The translations under genes were made by a program, and so were the position numbers. The notes beneath the pieces are model-generated. The model did no database searches, was not told where the DNA came from, and saw only the letters and a list, made by a program, of their open reading frames with translations. From contig JAUJNX010000009.1 of assembly GCA_030447925.1 (NCBI GenBank), positions 1,572 to 65,571 of the forward strand: DNA of 64,000 bases, read 5' to 3'. This document shows positions 45,184-54,712 of the stretch, one piece after another (positions within the stretch are counted from its first letter, which is position 1; each line of letters opens with the position of its first letter). Source of the DNA: Egibacteraceae bacterium (GTDB lineage: Bacteria > Actinomycetota > Nitriliruptoria > Euzebyales > Egibacteraceae).

Positions 45184-46519
45184 TCAGGCTACTCCGAACA
45201 CGACCAGCGCTATCACCAGGCAGATCACGCCCAACAGATCCATCCCCGAGGTCACGAGTGGGATCGTGTGGTTGTCGGGATCGAGACCGAAACGGTAGGT
45301 AGTCGTTGCCGTAGTAACCGATGAAGGCTGCAAGGAAGGTGGCCATCAAGCCCCCAGCAAGGTGATCCTATGAACCTGACGACGCCGGGGTAAGCGGCTC
45401 CCAGTAGCTCGGCCAGCAGAAGCGTCGCCACTGCCGTGATCGTGTACACGGTCAGGCCCAGAACCAGCACGATGCTCCCGTCCAGCAACGCCGCGGCGTC
45501 GGGACGAGCGCTGGGAGTGACCGCGCCGAGGTGCAGCTTCGAGCCCAAGCGGGCGGCCAAGATCGACCCCAAGGCTCCGGTGTTCTCCAGGAAGCCCGGT
45601 ACCACGATCAAGAGCGCGGGAACACGAGGAAGACCTCGTCAACGCGCGGCTCGACCACGGCGCCCGCGAGGATGTCCAGCAGGATGGCGATGCACAAGAC
45701 CGGGAAGCTCTCCCGCACGATCCGCTTGGAGACCAGCCTGACGCTGGTCCAACCTCGGACGAGGGCGACGATCGCGATCGCCAGGGCGATCCCACCGAGG
45801 ATCGGGGTGAGCAACCGGATGCCCACCAGGTACGAGGCGAGCAAGAGGAACGGGAGGGTCACGACGTCTCCCATCGCCGTGATCAGAGGAGAGCCGACCG
45901 AGTCCAGGTCCCAACCGCGTTCGTAAGACGTGATCGAGAGGCGAACCGTCACCGCCAGCACCACGGCTGAAGACAGCAATCCACCGACCACCGCGATCAG
46001 GATGAAGTCCCAGACCGAGACGGTATCGAGGCCGAGCAGGCCCCCGATGGCACGGCCCAGTACCCCCATGGTGGCCGAGGTGCCCATCGTGAGGAGGGCG
46101 GCCGCGTAGACGTTCTGGTAGAGCATCCCGTTCTTCTCTCTGGAGACCTCGAACAAGCCGGAGTGGATCGAGGTGCCGAGGCGGGCGGCCAGCGCCGAAG
46201 ATGTTTCCCCTCATCCCGATCGATACCGGGATCAGGATGAAGAGGCCGTCGACGGCGTCGATCCGCCCGCTCATGCCGGCCAGCGTGACCCCGCGATCAG
46301 CGACGTCAGCGACGCTATGCAGACCGCGATGAATCCCTGTTTCATCGTCACTCGCTCCGAGGACCAGTAGTCCACCACCTGGCGGGCCGGATCCGATACG
46401 GCACGGGCGGTCCCTCGGGCGGCCCTCCCGGGCGTCCCCAACACGGCTCGGACGGCGGCGCCCAGCCACCGGATCGGAACCGGGAGCCGGGTCAGGCGAG
46501 GTGGACGGGGAGGCTTCAC
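45184..46519 (-). CDS. SLC41/MgtE-type divalent cation transporter with two MgtE domains
   Basis: About 445 residues, no N-terminal MgtE domain and no CBS pair. GTG 46519 (VKPPRPPRLTRLPVPIRWLG) leads into FIAVCIASLTSLIAG. An indel near 46280 precedes VDGLFILIPVSIGMRGNIFGALAARLGT-like sequence, and another near 46195 precedes NGMLYQNVYAAALLTMGTSATMG and the rest of the first MgtE domain. The second starts near RVDEVFLVFP, and after an indel near 45610 reads PGFLENTGALGSILAARLGSKLHLGAV. Two more indels (about 45360 and 45290) precede the pore motif DPDNHTIPLVTSGMDLLGV. Stop at 45184. Likely carries Mg2+; the downstream PhoU/TrkA_C protein probably regulates it. Confidence 0.75.
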
Positions 46520-46651
46520 GTAAGACACATTTAATAAGGAACTCCAAACCGCTGGGCGCCGTCGAACCGAATAGATGTCGAGACACAGACATCCGGACGT
46601 TCCGATCGCCCCCAGGGCCACCGGCCGGGAGTCTGGAGAGGAGCTCGTGAG

Positions 46652-46854
46652 ATGAGCAAGGACAACGCCATCCGGGGATCGAGGCCCCAGGCTGTGCCCC
46701 GGGCGTCGCAGAAGTTCGCCAAAGGCCGGAAGTGCGCCGCACCCGACTGCGTGACCCGGCTGTCCACCTACAACAAGCGCGACAAGTGTTGGGCCCGCGG
46801 AGATGAAGGTGCCCCGGCTCAGAGGGCCGCAAGCCCGCAGCCGGCTCTGCCTAG
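46652..46854 (+). CDS. small Cys-containing actinobacterial protein
   Basis: ATG 46652 gives MSKDNAIRGSRPQAVPRASQ, then KFAKGRKCAAPDCVTRLSTYNKRDKCW. I recall the core K-x-C-A-x-x-x-C-x-T-R-L-S-x-Y-N from short conserved actinobacterial proteins with a putative zinc knuckle. Indels near 46800 and 46832 scramble the tail; corrected it would read VPRLRG then RKPAAGSA with a stop at 46854, about 66 residues. Function unknown. Divergent from the MgtE gene (132 bp gap). Confidence 0.5.
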
Positions 46855-46992
46855 CTCGCCGGTTCGCTTTTCCCGCACCGCCGGGGGGCGAATGACAGGA
46901 CGCTTCTCCAAGCTTCTGTCCCGCCCGGCCCCCAAGCCCGCGAGATATCCTGTCGCCGTCCAAGCATCACTACGACCGGAGGATCTCACCGG

Positions 46993-47388
46993 ATGCGTTG
47001 CCGCCTGGCCCGACTGCTCTTGTGTGCCATCTCGCTAGTGATCGCGGCGGCTCCCTTCGCATACGCCGCGCCGGTGAGCCTGGCTCAGGTCGAATCCGAG
47101 GAAGGCACCGAGGTCGAGAACGAGGGCGGCAGCCAAGCCGATCCTGGAACCGACACCGACCAAGGTGAAGGCGGCGGCCAATCGGACGACTTCCAAGGCG
47201 GTGAGGGCGACCCGGACGCGGAAACCGGCGCGGGCGAGGGCGAGCAAGCAGAGGCCGTCGAGGAAGAGGGGCCTCAATGGACCTACCAGATGTCCAAGAT
47301 CGTCCTGGTCATGCTCCTCATGCTGTTCCTCGCGATGGGCGGTCTCTATTACAAGATGATCGCCAGCCGCCAGCGCCGCGGGTTTTAG
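46993..47388 (+). CDS. secreted/membrane protein with acidic glycine-rich linker
   Basis: Intact, 131 residues from ATG 46993. A signal peptide (LLLCAISLVIAAAPFAYAAP) is followed by about 65 residues of acidic low-complexity sequence (Glu, Asp, Gly, Gln) and one membrane helix (SKIVLVMLLMLFLAMGGLYYKMI) near the C-terminus, ending RQRRGF. Short proteins of this layout (signal, acidic linker, helix, basic end) occur next to the DUF2342-tilS genes in actinobacteria, to my recollection; no function is known. Confidence 0.55.
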   Translation: MRCRLARLLLCAISLVIAAAPFAYAAPVSLAQVESEEGTEVENEGGSQADPGTDTDQGEGGGQSDDFQGGEGDPDAETGAGEGEQAEAVEEEGPQWTYQMSKIVLVMLLMLFLAMGGLYYKMIASRQRRGF

Positions 47389-47413
47389 CCGCCCCCGCCG
47401 CGGGCACCCCAGC

Positions 47414-48516
47414 GTGATGAGGATCGACCCATCGCACATCTGATCGAACCGCGCCTCGCAATGGCCGTCGCCCGCCGGGTAGCGGGGGCGGCGACGTCGA
47501 CGACTCCTACCTGCTCGAGCGACTCCGGCGCGACCTCGAGGTCGCGGTGCCCCGTTCGGAGCAGCTGGTGGGCGAATTCAGCGGGATCCCCGCTCCGGCC
47601 CCCGTCGAGTGGGAGATCATCGACCGCGCCCGGTGGGCCGAGATCAACATCAAAGGTATGACGGCGATGCTCGGCCCGATCCACGACAAGATCAGCAAGC
47701 GCCTCGATCAGGCACCGCTTCCGGCGAGGTTGCTGCAAACGACCGCCGTTTCGTCGAGGTAGGGGCTCTGCTGGGCTATCTATCTCGAAGGGTGTTGGGT
47801 CAGTACGACCTGCTGGTCTCCGAGGAGTCGGCTCCGCGCTCTGCGTCCCGGCGAGCACTGGGGAGCGACTCTCACGCCGCCCTCTTCTTCGTTGGGACGA
47901 ACATGGTCGAGACCGAGCGCCGCTTCGGCTTCGTCCCGGAAGAGTTCGCGCTATGGGTTGCACTGCACGAGGTGACCCATCGGTTCCAGTTCGAAGGGTC
48001 CCGTGGCTGCGCCCCCGCTTCCTGTCCCTGGTGCACGACTATCTTGATTCCGTCGACATCGATGCGAAGGGTTTGGCCCAAAGGCTTGCCGTGGCGGGGA
48101 GAAAGCTTGTTTCGAGGTCGGTTCCGCCGGAGGAGAAGACCCCGATGTATCTGTTCGCCAACGACGAGCAGAAGGTAGTGCTGAACCAGATCCAAGCGTT
48201 GATGGCCGTGGTCGAAGGACATGGCAATTTCGTCATGGACGGCGTGGGCGAAAAGGTCATCCCTTCGTTCCCCCAGATGCGTCACATCTTCCAGCGACGC
48301 CGTCAGCAACAAAACGTGGCCCAGCGCATCGTGGCTCAGGTGATCGGGCTCGAGATGAAGCTTCGTCAATACGAGCTCGGGCAATCCTTCTGCGAAGGCG
48401 TGGCCGCGCAGGGAGGTGTAAGCGCTCTCAGCCACCTATGGGTGGATCCGGCACACCTTCCCTCGATGGAAGAGCTGCGCAGCCCGGAGTCGTGGCTGAC
48501 GCGCGTAGCGGCCTAG
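47414..48516 (+). CDS. DUF2342 zinc-dependent metalloprotease-like protein
   Basis: Zincin-like protein, about 367 residues. GTG 47414 or ATG 47417 starts MRIDPSHLIEPRLAMAVARRVAG after an indel near 47440. The coding signal then passes through LERLRRDLEVAVPRSEQLVGEFSG and RARWAEINIKGMTAMLGP; an indel near 47745 leads to EVGALLGYLSRRVLGQYDLLV. The zinc motif is WVALHEVTHRFQFE (HExxH), after which an indel near 47995 leads to VPWLRPRFLSLVHDYLDSVD. The C-terminal half is intact: EKTPMYLFANDEQKVVLNQIQALMAVVEGHGNFVMD with the Glu-Gly-His of the family. The gene precedes tilS and hpt exactly as Rv3626c does in M. tuberculosis. Confidence 0.75.
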
Positions 48517-48526
48517 CGGTCGGGTA

Positions 48527-49516
48527 GTGCGCAGCCTCGGGGGCGCCGGCTTCGACCTCGTCGACGGCGTCCTGGCCTCCGTCCTGCGCCGCCGGATGTT
48601 GAACGGTGGCGAGTCGGTGCTGGTGGCGGTGTCGGGGGGGCCGGATTCAACATGTTTGTTGGATGTGCTGGCGCGCCTCGAAGAGAAGCTCGATCTGCAG
48701 ATCGCGGTCGCGCACGTCGATCATGGTCTGTCGCCTGAGTCGTCTGAAGTAGCGGCCCGCGTGGCTCGGGACACTGCAGCTCTGGGCTATGACGTACACG
48801 TCGCTCGTGCTCACGATCTCGCGGGCCCGAACCTGCAGGCCCGCGCCCGCGACTTCCGCTACGCCTTCTTTACGTCGATCGCCGGCGACATAGGCTCCGG
48901 CTACATCGTGACCGGACACACCCTTGACGACCGCGTGGAGACGACGCTGGCACGGTTGCTTCACGGCTCGGGCACCTCGGGGCTCGCGGGTCTTCGGCCC
49001 GTAGAGGGGCCTCGGGTTCGGCCGTTGATCGACGTGCGGCGTTCGGACACGAAGGCTTACTGCGAAGAGGTGGGTCTCGAGTTCTACGAAGATCCGACGA
49101 ACGAAGACCACCGCTTCGATCGCGCAAGGGTCAGGTCACACCTTGTTGAGACGATCGAGTCCCATTGGGGCGCCGGAGCGGTCAAGGCGATCGCTACTTC
49201 CGCGGAGCGCCTGGCTGAGGATGCTGCGGCTTTTACGCTGCTGGGAGAACGGCTCTCGGCCGATCTGATCCAGACCGGGCAAGACGGTCCCGTCATCAAG
49301 CTCGATCTGTTGAGGGGCCTGCCGCGGGCGCTGCGACGACGGGTGCTGGAGTCCGCTATCGGACGGGTGCGGGATCGATCGGGGGGGATCGATGCCGCGC
49401 TCGACGCGCTCGATGACGAACATGCGGTCCCGCCGTTGCGGTTCTCGGTCGCGTCCGGTAAAGAGATCGTGCTCGACAAGGACCACCTCACCGTCTTGGA
49501 GCCCACCGGCGGTTGA
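48527..49516 (+). CDS. tilS: tRNA(Ile)-lysidine synthase
   Basis: Modifies C34 of tRNA-Ile(CAU) to lysidine so that it reads AUA. Intact, 329 residues from GTG 48527, 10 bp after the DUF2342 stop. The PP-loop is VLVAVSGGPDSTCLLDVL, followed by VAHVDHGLSPESSEVA and GYIVTGHTLDDRVETTLARLLHGSGTSGLAGL, the second conserved region. The protein is short for TilS and lacks the long C-terminal domains of the E. coli type, as in other actinobacteria. Its start has no strong SD; coupling to the upstream gene is likely. Confidence 0.85.
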   Translation: MRSLGGAGFDLVDGVLASVLRRRMLNGGESVLVAVSGGPDSTCLLDVLARLEEKLDLQIAVAHVDHGLSPESSEVAARVARDTAALGYDVHVARAHDLAGPNLQARARDFRYAFFTSIAGDIGSGYIVTGHTLDDRVETTLARLLHGSGTSGLAGLRPVEGPRVRPLIDVRRSDTKAYCEEVGLEFYEDPTNEDHRFDRARVRSHLVETIESHWGAGAVKAIATSAERLAEDAAAFTLLGERLSADLIQTGQDGPVIKLDLLRGLPRALRRRVLESAIGRVRDRSGGIDAALDALDDEHAVPPLRFSVASGKEIVLDKDHLTVLEPTGG

Positions 49517-49584
49517 GTTTCGGCCCGTCGCCGGGCAGGAGACGCGGACGGACCTCGAGAGGGAGTGGCCACTAGGATGCGGTG

Positions 49585-50136
49585 ATGAGCTTCGAGGTCC
49601 ACCCAGACGTCGCCGAGGTACTGATCAGCGCGGACGAGATCCAGGACAAGATCAACGAGCTGTCCAAGCAGATCACCGAGGACTACCGCAGCCGCGACCT
49701 GCTTTTGGTGGGCGTGCTCAAGGGGGCCTTCGTGTTCATGGCCGACCTCGCGCGCGGGATCAAGCTGCCGATCGAGTTCGACTTCATGGCGGTGTCCTCT
49801 TACGGGTCGGCGACCAAGTCATCCGGCGTCGTGCGCATCCTCAAGGACCTCGATTACGAGATCACCGACCGGGACGTCCTCCTCGTCGAAGACATCATCG
49901 ACTCGGGGCTGACGATCTCGTACCTGCTTCGATATCTCGAGGCGCGCCGACCGAGGTCGCTCGAGATCTGCTCGCTATTCTGGAAGAAGGGCGAGCAAGC
50001 GGTACCGATGGACGTCAAGTACCCCGGCTTCGAGATCCCTCCCGTCTTCGTCGTCGGCTACGGGCTCGACTACGACGAGAAGTACCGGAACCTTCCGTAT
50101 CTCGGCGTCCTGAAGCACGAAGCAAGCGCTTCGTAG
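49585..50136 (+). CDS. hpt: hypoxanthine phosphoribosyltransferase
   Basis: Purine salvage: hypoxanthine or guanine plus PRPP to IMP or GMP. ATG 49585 is preferred over GTG 49582. Intact, 183 residues. It has [39 protein letters not shown], and the PRPP-binding [20 protein letters not shown]; the late [27 protein letters not shown] is the usual flexible-loop and C-terminal signature. It lies between tilS and ftsH, the standard actinobacterial order. Confidence 0.9.
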   Translation: MSFEVHPDVAEVLISADEIQDKINELSKQITEDYRSRDLLLVGVLKGAFVFMADLARGIKLPIEFDFMAVSSYGSATKSSGVVRILKDLDYEITDRDVLLVEDIIDSGLTISYLLRYLEARRPRSLEICSLFWKKGEQAVPMDVKYPGFEIPPVFVVGYGLDYDEKYRNLPYLGVLKHEASAS

Positions 50137-50200
50137 AGGCCCTTTCACAGGCGCATCTGACGGTTTCGTAGTTACGCAGCCCTGCTACCCTTTGCTGACC

Positions 50201-52190
50201 ATGAATCGCATCTTTCGGTCCGCCGTCTTCTATATCGTTCTCATCGTCGCGGTCATTTGGGTCTTCAACATCTACCGGGCCGGCGCCGACAAGCCTCAAG
50301 AGCTGGACTCCGTGAACGACTGGATCCAGAGGGTCGAAGCGAACGAGATCGCCAGCGCGCAGTTCCTGACCCGCGACGAGAAGGTCGTGGGCGACCTCAA
50401 CGGCAGTGAGGGCCGCTACGAGGTGGCGTTGCCGAAGGACACGATCGACGAGTACCAGCAGGTGGCGCTCGAGAACAACGTATCCGTCAGCGCCGATCCA
50501 CAACAAGGCTCGCCGTGGGTCTCGTTCCTGTTCCAGTTCCTTCCCATCATCATCATCGTCGGATTCTTCTTCTTCCTCATGCAGCAGATGCAAGGCGGTG
50601 GCAACCGCGTCATGTCGTTCGGGAAATCGCGTGCGAAGTTGGTCACCAAGGACCAGCCGAAGATCACTTTCGCCGACGTGGCCGGTCTCGACGAAGCCGT
50701 CGAGGAGCTCCAGGAGATCAAGGAGTACCTGGAGGCGCCTCAGAAGTTCCAAGCGATGGGCGCCAAGATCCCCAAGGGCGTTCTCCTGTTCGGCCCCCCC
50801 GGAACCGGCAAGACGTTGTTGGCTCGTGCGGTCGCCGGTGAAGCGGGGGTCCCTTACTTCTCGATCTCGGGTTCCGACTTCGTCGAGATGTTCGTCGGTG
50901 TGGGTGCCTCGCGGGTCCGCGATCTCTTCGAGCAAGCGAAAGCGAACTCCCCGGCGATCATCTTCATGGACGAGATCGATGCCGTGGGCCGCCACCGCGG
51001 CGCCGGCATGGGCGGCGGCCATGACGAGCGTGAGCAGACCCTGAACCAGTTGCTGGTCGAGATGGACGGCTTCGACGTGAAGAGCGGCGTGATCTTGATC
51101 GCGGCTACGAACCGTCCCGACATCTTGGATCCGGCGCTGTTGCGTCCCGGCCGTTTCGATCGCCAGATCGTGGTGGACCGTCCCGACCTCAACGGTCGCA
51201 CCGGCATCTTGAAGGTGCACCGCGCGGCAAGCCCATCAACAAAGAGATCGACATAGAGGTGCTCGCCCGCCGTACCCCCGGCTTCACCGGAGCGGACCTC
51301 GCGAACGTCGTGAACGAGGCAGCGTTGCTCGCGGCTCGATTCAGCAAGAGCGAGATCGGCATGGAGGAGCTAGAAGAGGCGATCGATCGGGTATTGGCGG
51401 GTCCCGAACGCCGCAGCCGGATCATCTCGGAGAAAAGAAGAAGGTCATCGCGTACCACGAGGCAGGTCACGCGCTCGTGTCACATGCGCTGCCCAACGCC
51501 GACCCCGTGCACAAGGTCTCGATCGTCTCTCGTGGACGGGCCCTCGGCTACACGCTCACCCTTCCGACCGAAGACCGCTTCCTGGTTACCCGCTCGGAGC
51601 TCATCGACGAACTGGCCATGCTTCTCGGGGGCCGGGTGGCCGAGGAGCTCGTGTTCGACGAGCCCACCACCGGCGCCCAAGACGACATCCAGCGCTGCAC
51701 GCGCATCGCGAAGCAGATGGTCACCCAGTTCGGCATGTCGCGGCTCGGGCCCTTGGCTCTCGGGGAGAACGAGTCGCAGCCGTTCCTTGGACGTGACTTC
51801 GGCCACGTCAAGGACTACTCCGACGTGGTGGCCGCCAAGATCGACGAGGAGATCCGCCGTCTGGTCGAAGAGGCACACGACGAAGCCCGCGAGATCGTGA
51901 CCAAGTACCGGGACAAGCTCGATCTGATGGTGCAGAAGCTGATCGAGCAAGAGTCGCTGGAGAAGGCGGAGGTCGCGGAGATCCTGGCCGAGGTTGCAAA
52001 GCAATCTCCCAACAATCCGCTCGAGCGAACCCGCATCCGTCGCCAGGCCCGTGACGAGGCCAGCGCCGGCGCGGCCGGCGTCGTTCCCGAACGCAAGCGG
52101 CTGCCGCGCCCCACGACCCACGCCACGACTCGGCGAGGCTTAGTCTCTTCTCACCCTGTCACCTGTACGTGCCCTAGGGTTGCGCCATGA
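50201..52190 (+). CDS. ftsH: ATP-dependent membrane zinc metalloprotease FtsH
   Basis: Membrane-anchored AAA+ protease. ATG 50201 starts [20 protein letters not shown] (helix 1); helix 2 is [19 protein letters not shown]. The AAA module has [20 protein letters not shown] (Walker A), [18 protein letters not shown] (Walker B), and an SRH region [21 protein letters not shown]. Indels near 51228 and 51438 interrupt it; the protease domain reads [15 protein letters not shown] (HExxH) and [15 protein letters not shown] with the third ligand Asp. No SD precedes the ATG, and TACCCT at 50186-50191 would suit a leaderless transcript. In the present frame the stop (52190) overlaps folE (ATGA), although the last 20 residues look atypical and an indel could give an earlier stop at 52142. 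Confidence 0.9.
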
Positions 52191-52745
52191 GTGACGCCGA
52201 CAGGGTTCATCCGCTCCATGAAGGTATGGATAAGGCGCGCATCGAGCGCGCCATCCGAGAGATCCTGATCGCCATCGGTGAGGATCCCCAGCGAGACGGT
52301 CTCGTGGACACCCCTCGGCGGGTGGCGGATATGTACCAGGAGGTCTTCGCCGGGTTGCCCAAAGAGCCGGTCCAGGAGCTAGACGTTCTGTTCGAGGCGG
52401 GTCACGACGAGATGATCATGGTGCGAGACATCGATCTGCACAGCATCTGCGAGCATCATCTGATCCCCTTCATAGGCCGGGCTCATGTCGCCTACATACC
52501 GAACAAGAGCGGCAAGATCACCGGTCTGTCGAAGCTCGCCCCGGTTGGTGGACGCGCTCTCGAAGCGGCCTCAGGTACAGGAACGGTTGACGACGCAGAT
52601 CGCGGGCGCGATCGAGACCGCCCTCGATCCTCGCGGCGTCCTCGTGGTGATCGAAGCCGAGCATCTCTGCATGAGCATGCGTGGGGTGCGCAAGCCCGGT
52701 AGCCGAACCGTCACGTCGGCCGTACGGGGACAGTTCCGCAGATAG
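52187..52745 (+). CDS. folE: GTP cyclohydrolase I
   Basis: First enzyme of folate synthesis, GTP to dihydroneopterin triphosphate. ATG 52187. The sequence runs [40 protein letters not shown], the zinc-binding [21 protein letters not shown], and [11 protein letters not shown]. One indel near 52545 moves to [25 protein letters not shown] and the second zinc Cys in [29 protein letters not shown]. Stop at 52745; about 186 residues. Begins the folEPBK cluster downstream of ftsH. Confidence 0.9.
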
Positions 52746-52787
52746 CGAAGCGGCGCGCGCCGAAGCGATGGGCTTCATCCGGCGCGG

Positions 52788-53631
52788 GTGAGCCCCGTGG
52801 CCCTCGAGCTCCGCTGCGGCTCCCGTACCTTGCTTCTCGATAGGCCGCTGATCATGGGTGTGCTCAATGTCACCCCGGACTCCTTCTCCGACGGGGGCCT
52901 GTGGTTCGAGACCGGAAAAGCTGTGGCGCATGCGCTCGAGATGGTGGAACAGGGTGCCGACATCCTCGACGTCGGAGGTGAGTCCCGCGCCCGGGGGCCG
53001 AACACGTCTCCGAAGAAGAAGAGCTGCGCCGTGTGCTGCCCGTCATCGAAGCAGTGGCCGCACGAACCCAGGTGCCGGTTTCGATCGACACCCGCAAGGC
53101 ATCCGTGGCTCGCCGGGCGGTGGAGACAGGCGCCTCCATCGTCAACGACACCGCCGGGGAAGAAGCGGATCCAGAGATGGCCTCTGTAGCGGCCGACACG
53201 GGGGCCGCGATGATCTTCATGCACTCCCGCGGGACCCCCGCCACGATGCGTTCCCTGACCCGCTACGACGACGTCGTCGCGGACGTCTCCTCCGTCTTGG
53301 CTGCGGCCGCGCAGCGGTTCCTGGCGCGTGGTGTTCCTCGCGATTCGATCGTTCTCGACCCCGGCTTCGGGTTCGCCAAGACTCCGCAGCAGAACCTGGA
53401 GCTGCTGGACAGGCTCGACGAGATCGTGCGGCTCGGCTATCCGGTGCTGGCCGGGACCTCACGCAAGTCGTTCATCGGCGCTGTTCTCGATCTGCCGGAG
53501 ACACGACGTATGGAGGGAACGGCGGCCACGGTGGCGTGGGCGATCGCTCGGGCGCTCAGATCGTGCGGGTGCACGATGTCCCGGAGATGGCCAGGGTTGC
53601 TCGTATGTCCGCGGCCATCGCAAGCGGGTAG
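52788..53631 (+). CDS. folP: dihydropteroate synthase
   Basis: Joins 6-hydroxymethyl-dihydropterin pyrophosphate to p-aminobenzoate; target of sulfonamides. GTG 52788 or 52797. It has LIMGVLNVTPDSFSDGG, then ADILDVGGES and, after a two-base insertion near 52987, RPGAEHVSEEEELRRVLPVIEA. The remainder reads VSIDTRKASVARRAV, VNDTAGEEADPEM, VLDPGFGFAKTPQQNLELL and LAGTSRKSFIGAVL. A last indel near 53555 precedes VRVHDVPEMARVARMSAAI. Ends at 53631, 9 bp before folB. About 280 residues. Confidence 0.9.
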
Positions 53632-53640
53632 AACACTCTG

Positions 53641-53995
53641 ATGGATTCGATCATCGTTCGGGATCTGCGAGTGAAAGGTCATGTCGGCGCGACCGAAGAG
53701 GAGCGCTCTGAAGAGCAGCTCCTTCTGGTGGGTATAGAGATCGCATTGGATCTTCGACGGCCCGGAAAAGACCGACGACCTCAACGACACGGTCGACTAT
53801 GGCACCGTCACCCGCGAGATCGAGGAGGTGGTGGCCACCACGACCTGCGCGCTGCTAGAGAATCTCGCGGAGAAGATAGCTGGGCACATTGCAGCGATCC
53901 CCGGTGTGAATGGGGTTAGCGTGGAGGTGGCGAAAGATGCACCACCGATCGAGCAAGACGTGGGCAGGATCGCGGTAAGGATCGAGAGGCTGTAA
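53641..53995 (+). CDS. folB: dihydroneopterin aldolase (left-block copy)
   Basis: Splits dihydroneopterin in folate synthesis. ATG 53641 gives MDSIIVRDLRVKGHVGATEEER. An indel near 53757 separates LLVGIEIALDL from GPEKTDDLNDTVDYGTVTREIEEVV, the conserved DxxDTVDYG motif. The end ALLENLAEKIAGHIAAIPGV and VEVAKDAPPIEQDVGRIAVRIERL stops at 53995, 3 bp before folK. About 118 residues. The right block contains another folB with quite different sequence. Confidence 0.85.
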
Positions 53996-53998
53996 ACG

Positions 53999-54482
53999 AT
54001 GAGGATCTCCTACATCGGCATCGGTTCCAACGTCGGCGACCGCGCCGGCTTCTGCCGCTCCGCCGTCTCGGCGCTCGACGCCGCCGCAGGTGTGTCGGTC
54101 CTGGCCACCTCCAGCCTCTATGCCACCGCTCCCCTAGGAGGTCCTCCTCAACGTTCGTTCGTCAACGTCGTAGCCAGGATCGACACCGGTTGGAGCCGCG
54201 CTCTGCTCGAGATCTGTAAGCGCATCGAGCAGAGACTGGGGCGCGAGCCCAGCGATATCCGGTGGGGTCCCCGCGTTGTCGACCTCGACATCCTTCTCTA
54301 CGACAACGAAAAGATCAGCGAGCCCGACCTGGGAGATCCCTCACCCCCGCCTGCGGGAGCGCCGCTTCGCCCTCGTCCCCCTGCTCGAGATCGACCCCGA
54401 GCTGACCGACCCGTGGGAGACGCCGCTGGCCGACTCCCTGGACGAGGCCGAGGGAGACGTGGAGCTGCTCGAACCCTTCTAG
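53999..54482 (+). CDS. folK: HPPK, 6-hydroxymethyl-dihydropterin pyrophosphokinase (left-block copy)
   Basis: Transfers pyrophosphate from ATP to hydroxymethyl-dihydropterin. ATG 53999. It has YIGIGSNVGDRAGFCRSAV, SSLYATAPLGGPPQRSFVNVV and WGPRVVDLDILLYDNEKI, whose Asp residues bind Mg. An indel near 54333 leads to IPHPRLRERRFALVPLLEIDPEL. Stop at 54482; about 161 residues. Ends the folEPBK cluster of the left block. Confidence 0.9.
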
Positions 54483-54540
54483 TCGCGACAAGAGCGGCCG
54501 CTCCGGGCGAGCCGGCCGCACCCCTCCGTCGCGGTCCTCA

Positions 54541-54644
54541 CAACTACTCGCTTCAGCGAGTAGTTGCTGCGGAGGCTCCTCCGGGATGCGACACGTCTCG
54601 CCTGCGCTCCAAGGCGGCGGTGCGACACGTCTCGCCTGCGCTCC
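54541..54644. repeat. hairpin and 24 bp direct repeat between folK and the DUF2520 gene
   Basis: CAACTACTCGC (54541-54551), loop TTCA, GCGAGTAGTTG (54556-54566) is a perfect 11 bp stem-loop without a T-run. It is followed by GGAGGCTCCTCC, then by a perfect 24 bp direct repeat (54587-54610 and 54621-54644, core GCGACACGTCTCGCCTGCGC) with 10 bp between copies. The stem could end folK transcription or be a transcribed structure; the repeats have no assigned role. The rest of 54483-54712 holds no gene. Confidence 0.7.
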
Positions 54645-54712
54645 GGGAGTGACTCACCCTCTTATGCTCTCGGTCTCGACCGGTACCCCTCCAGGACTGG
54701 AGCGATCTTGCG

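Noticed and set aside
54587..54644. Start of a CRISPR array
   Set aside because: Only two copies with a 10 bp spacer, and no cas genes in the window.
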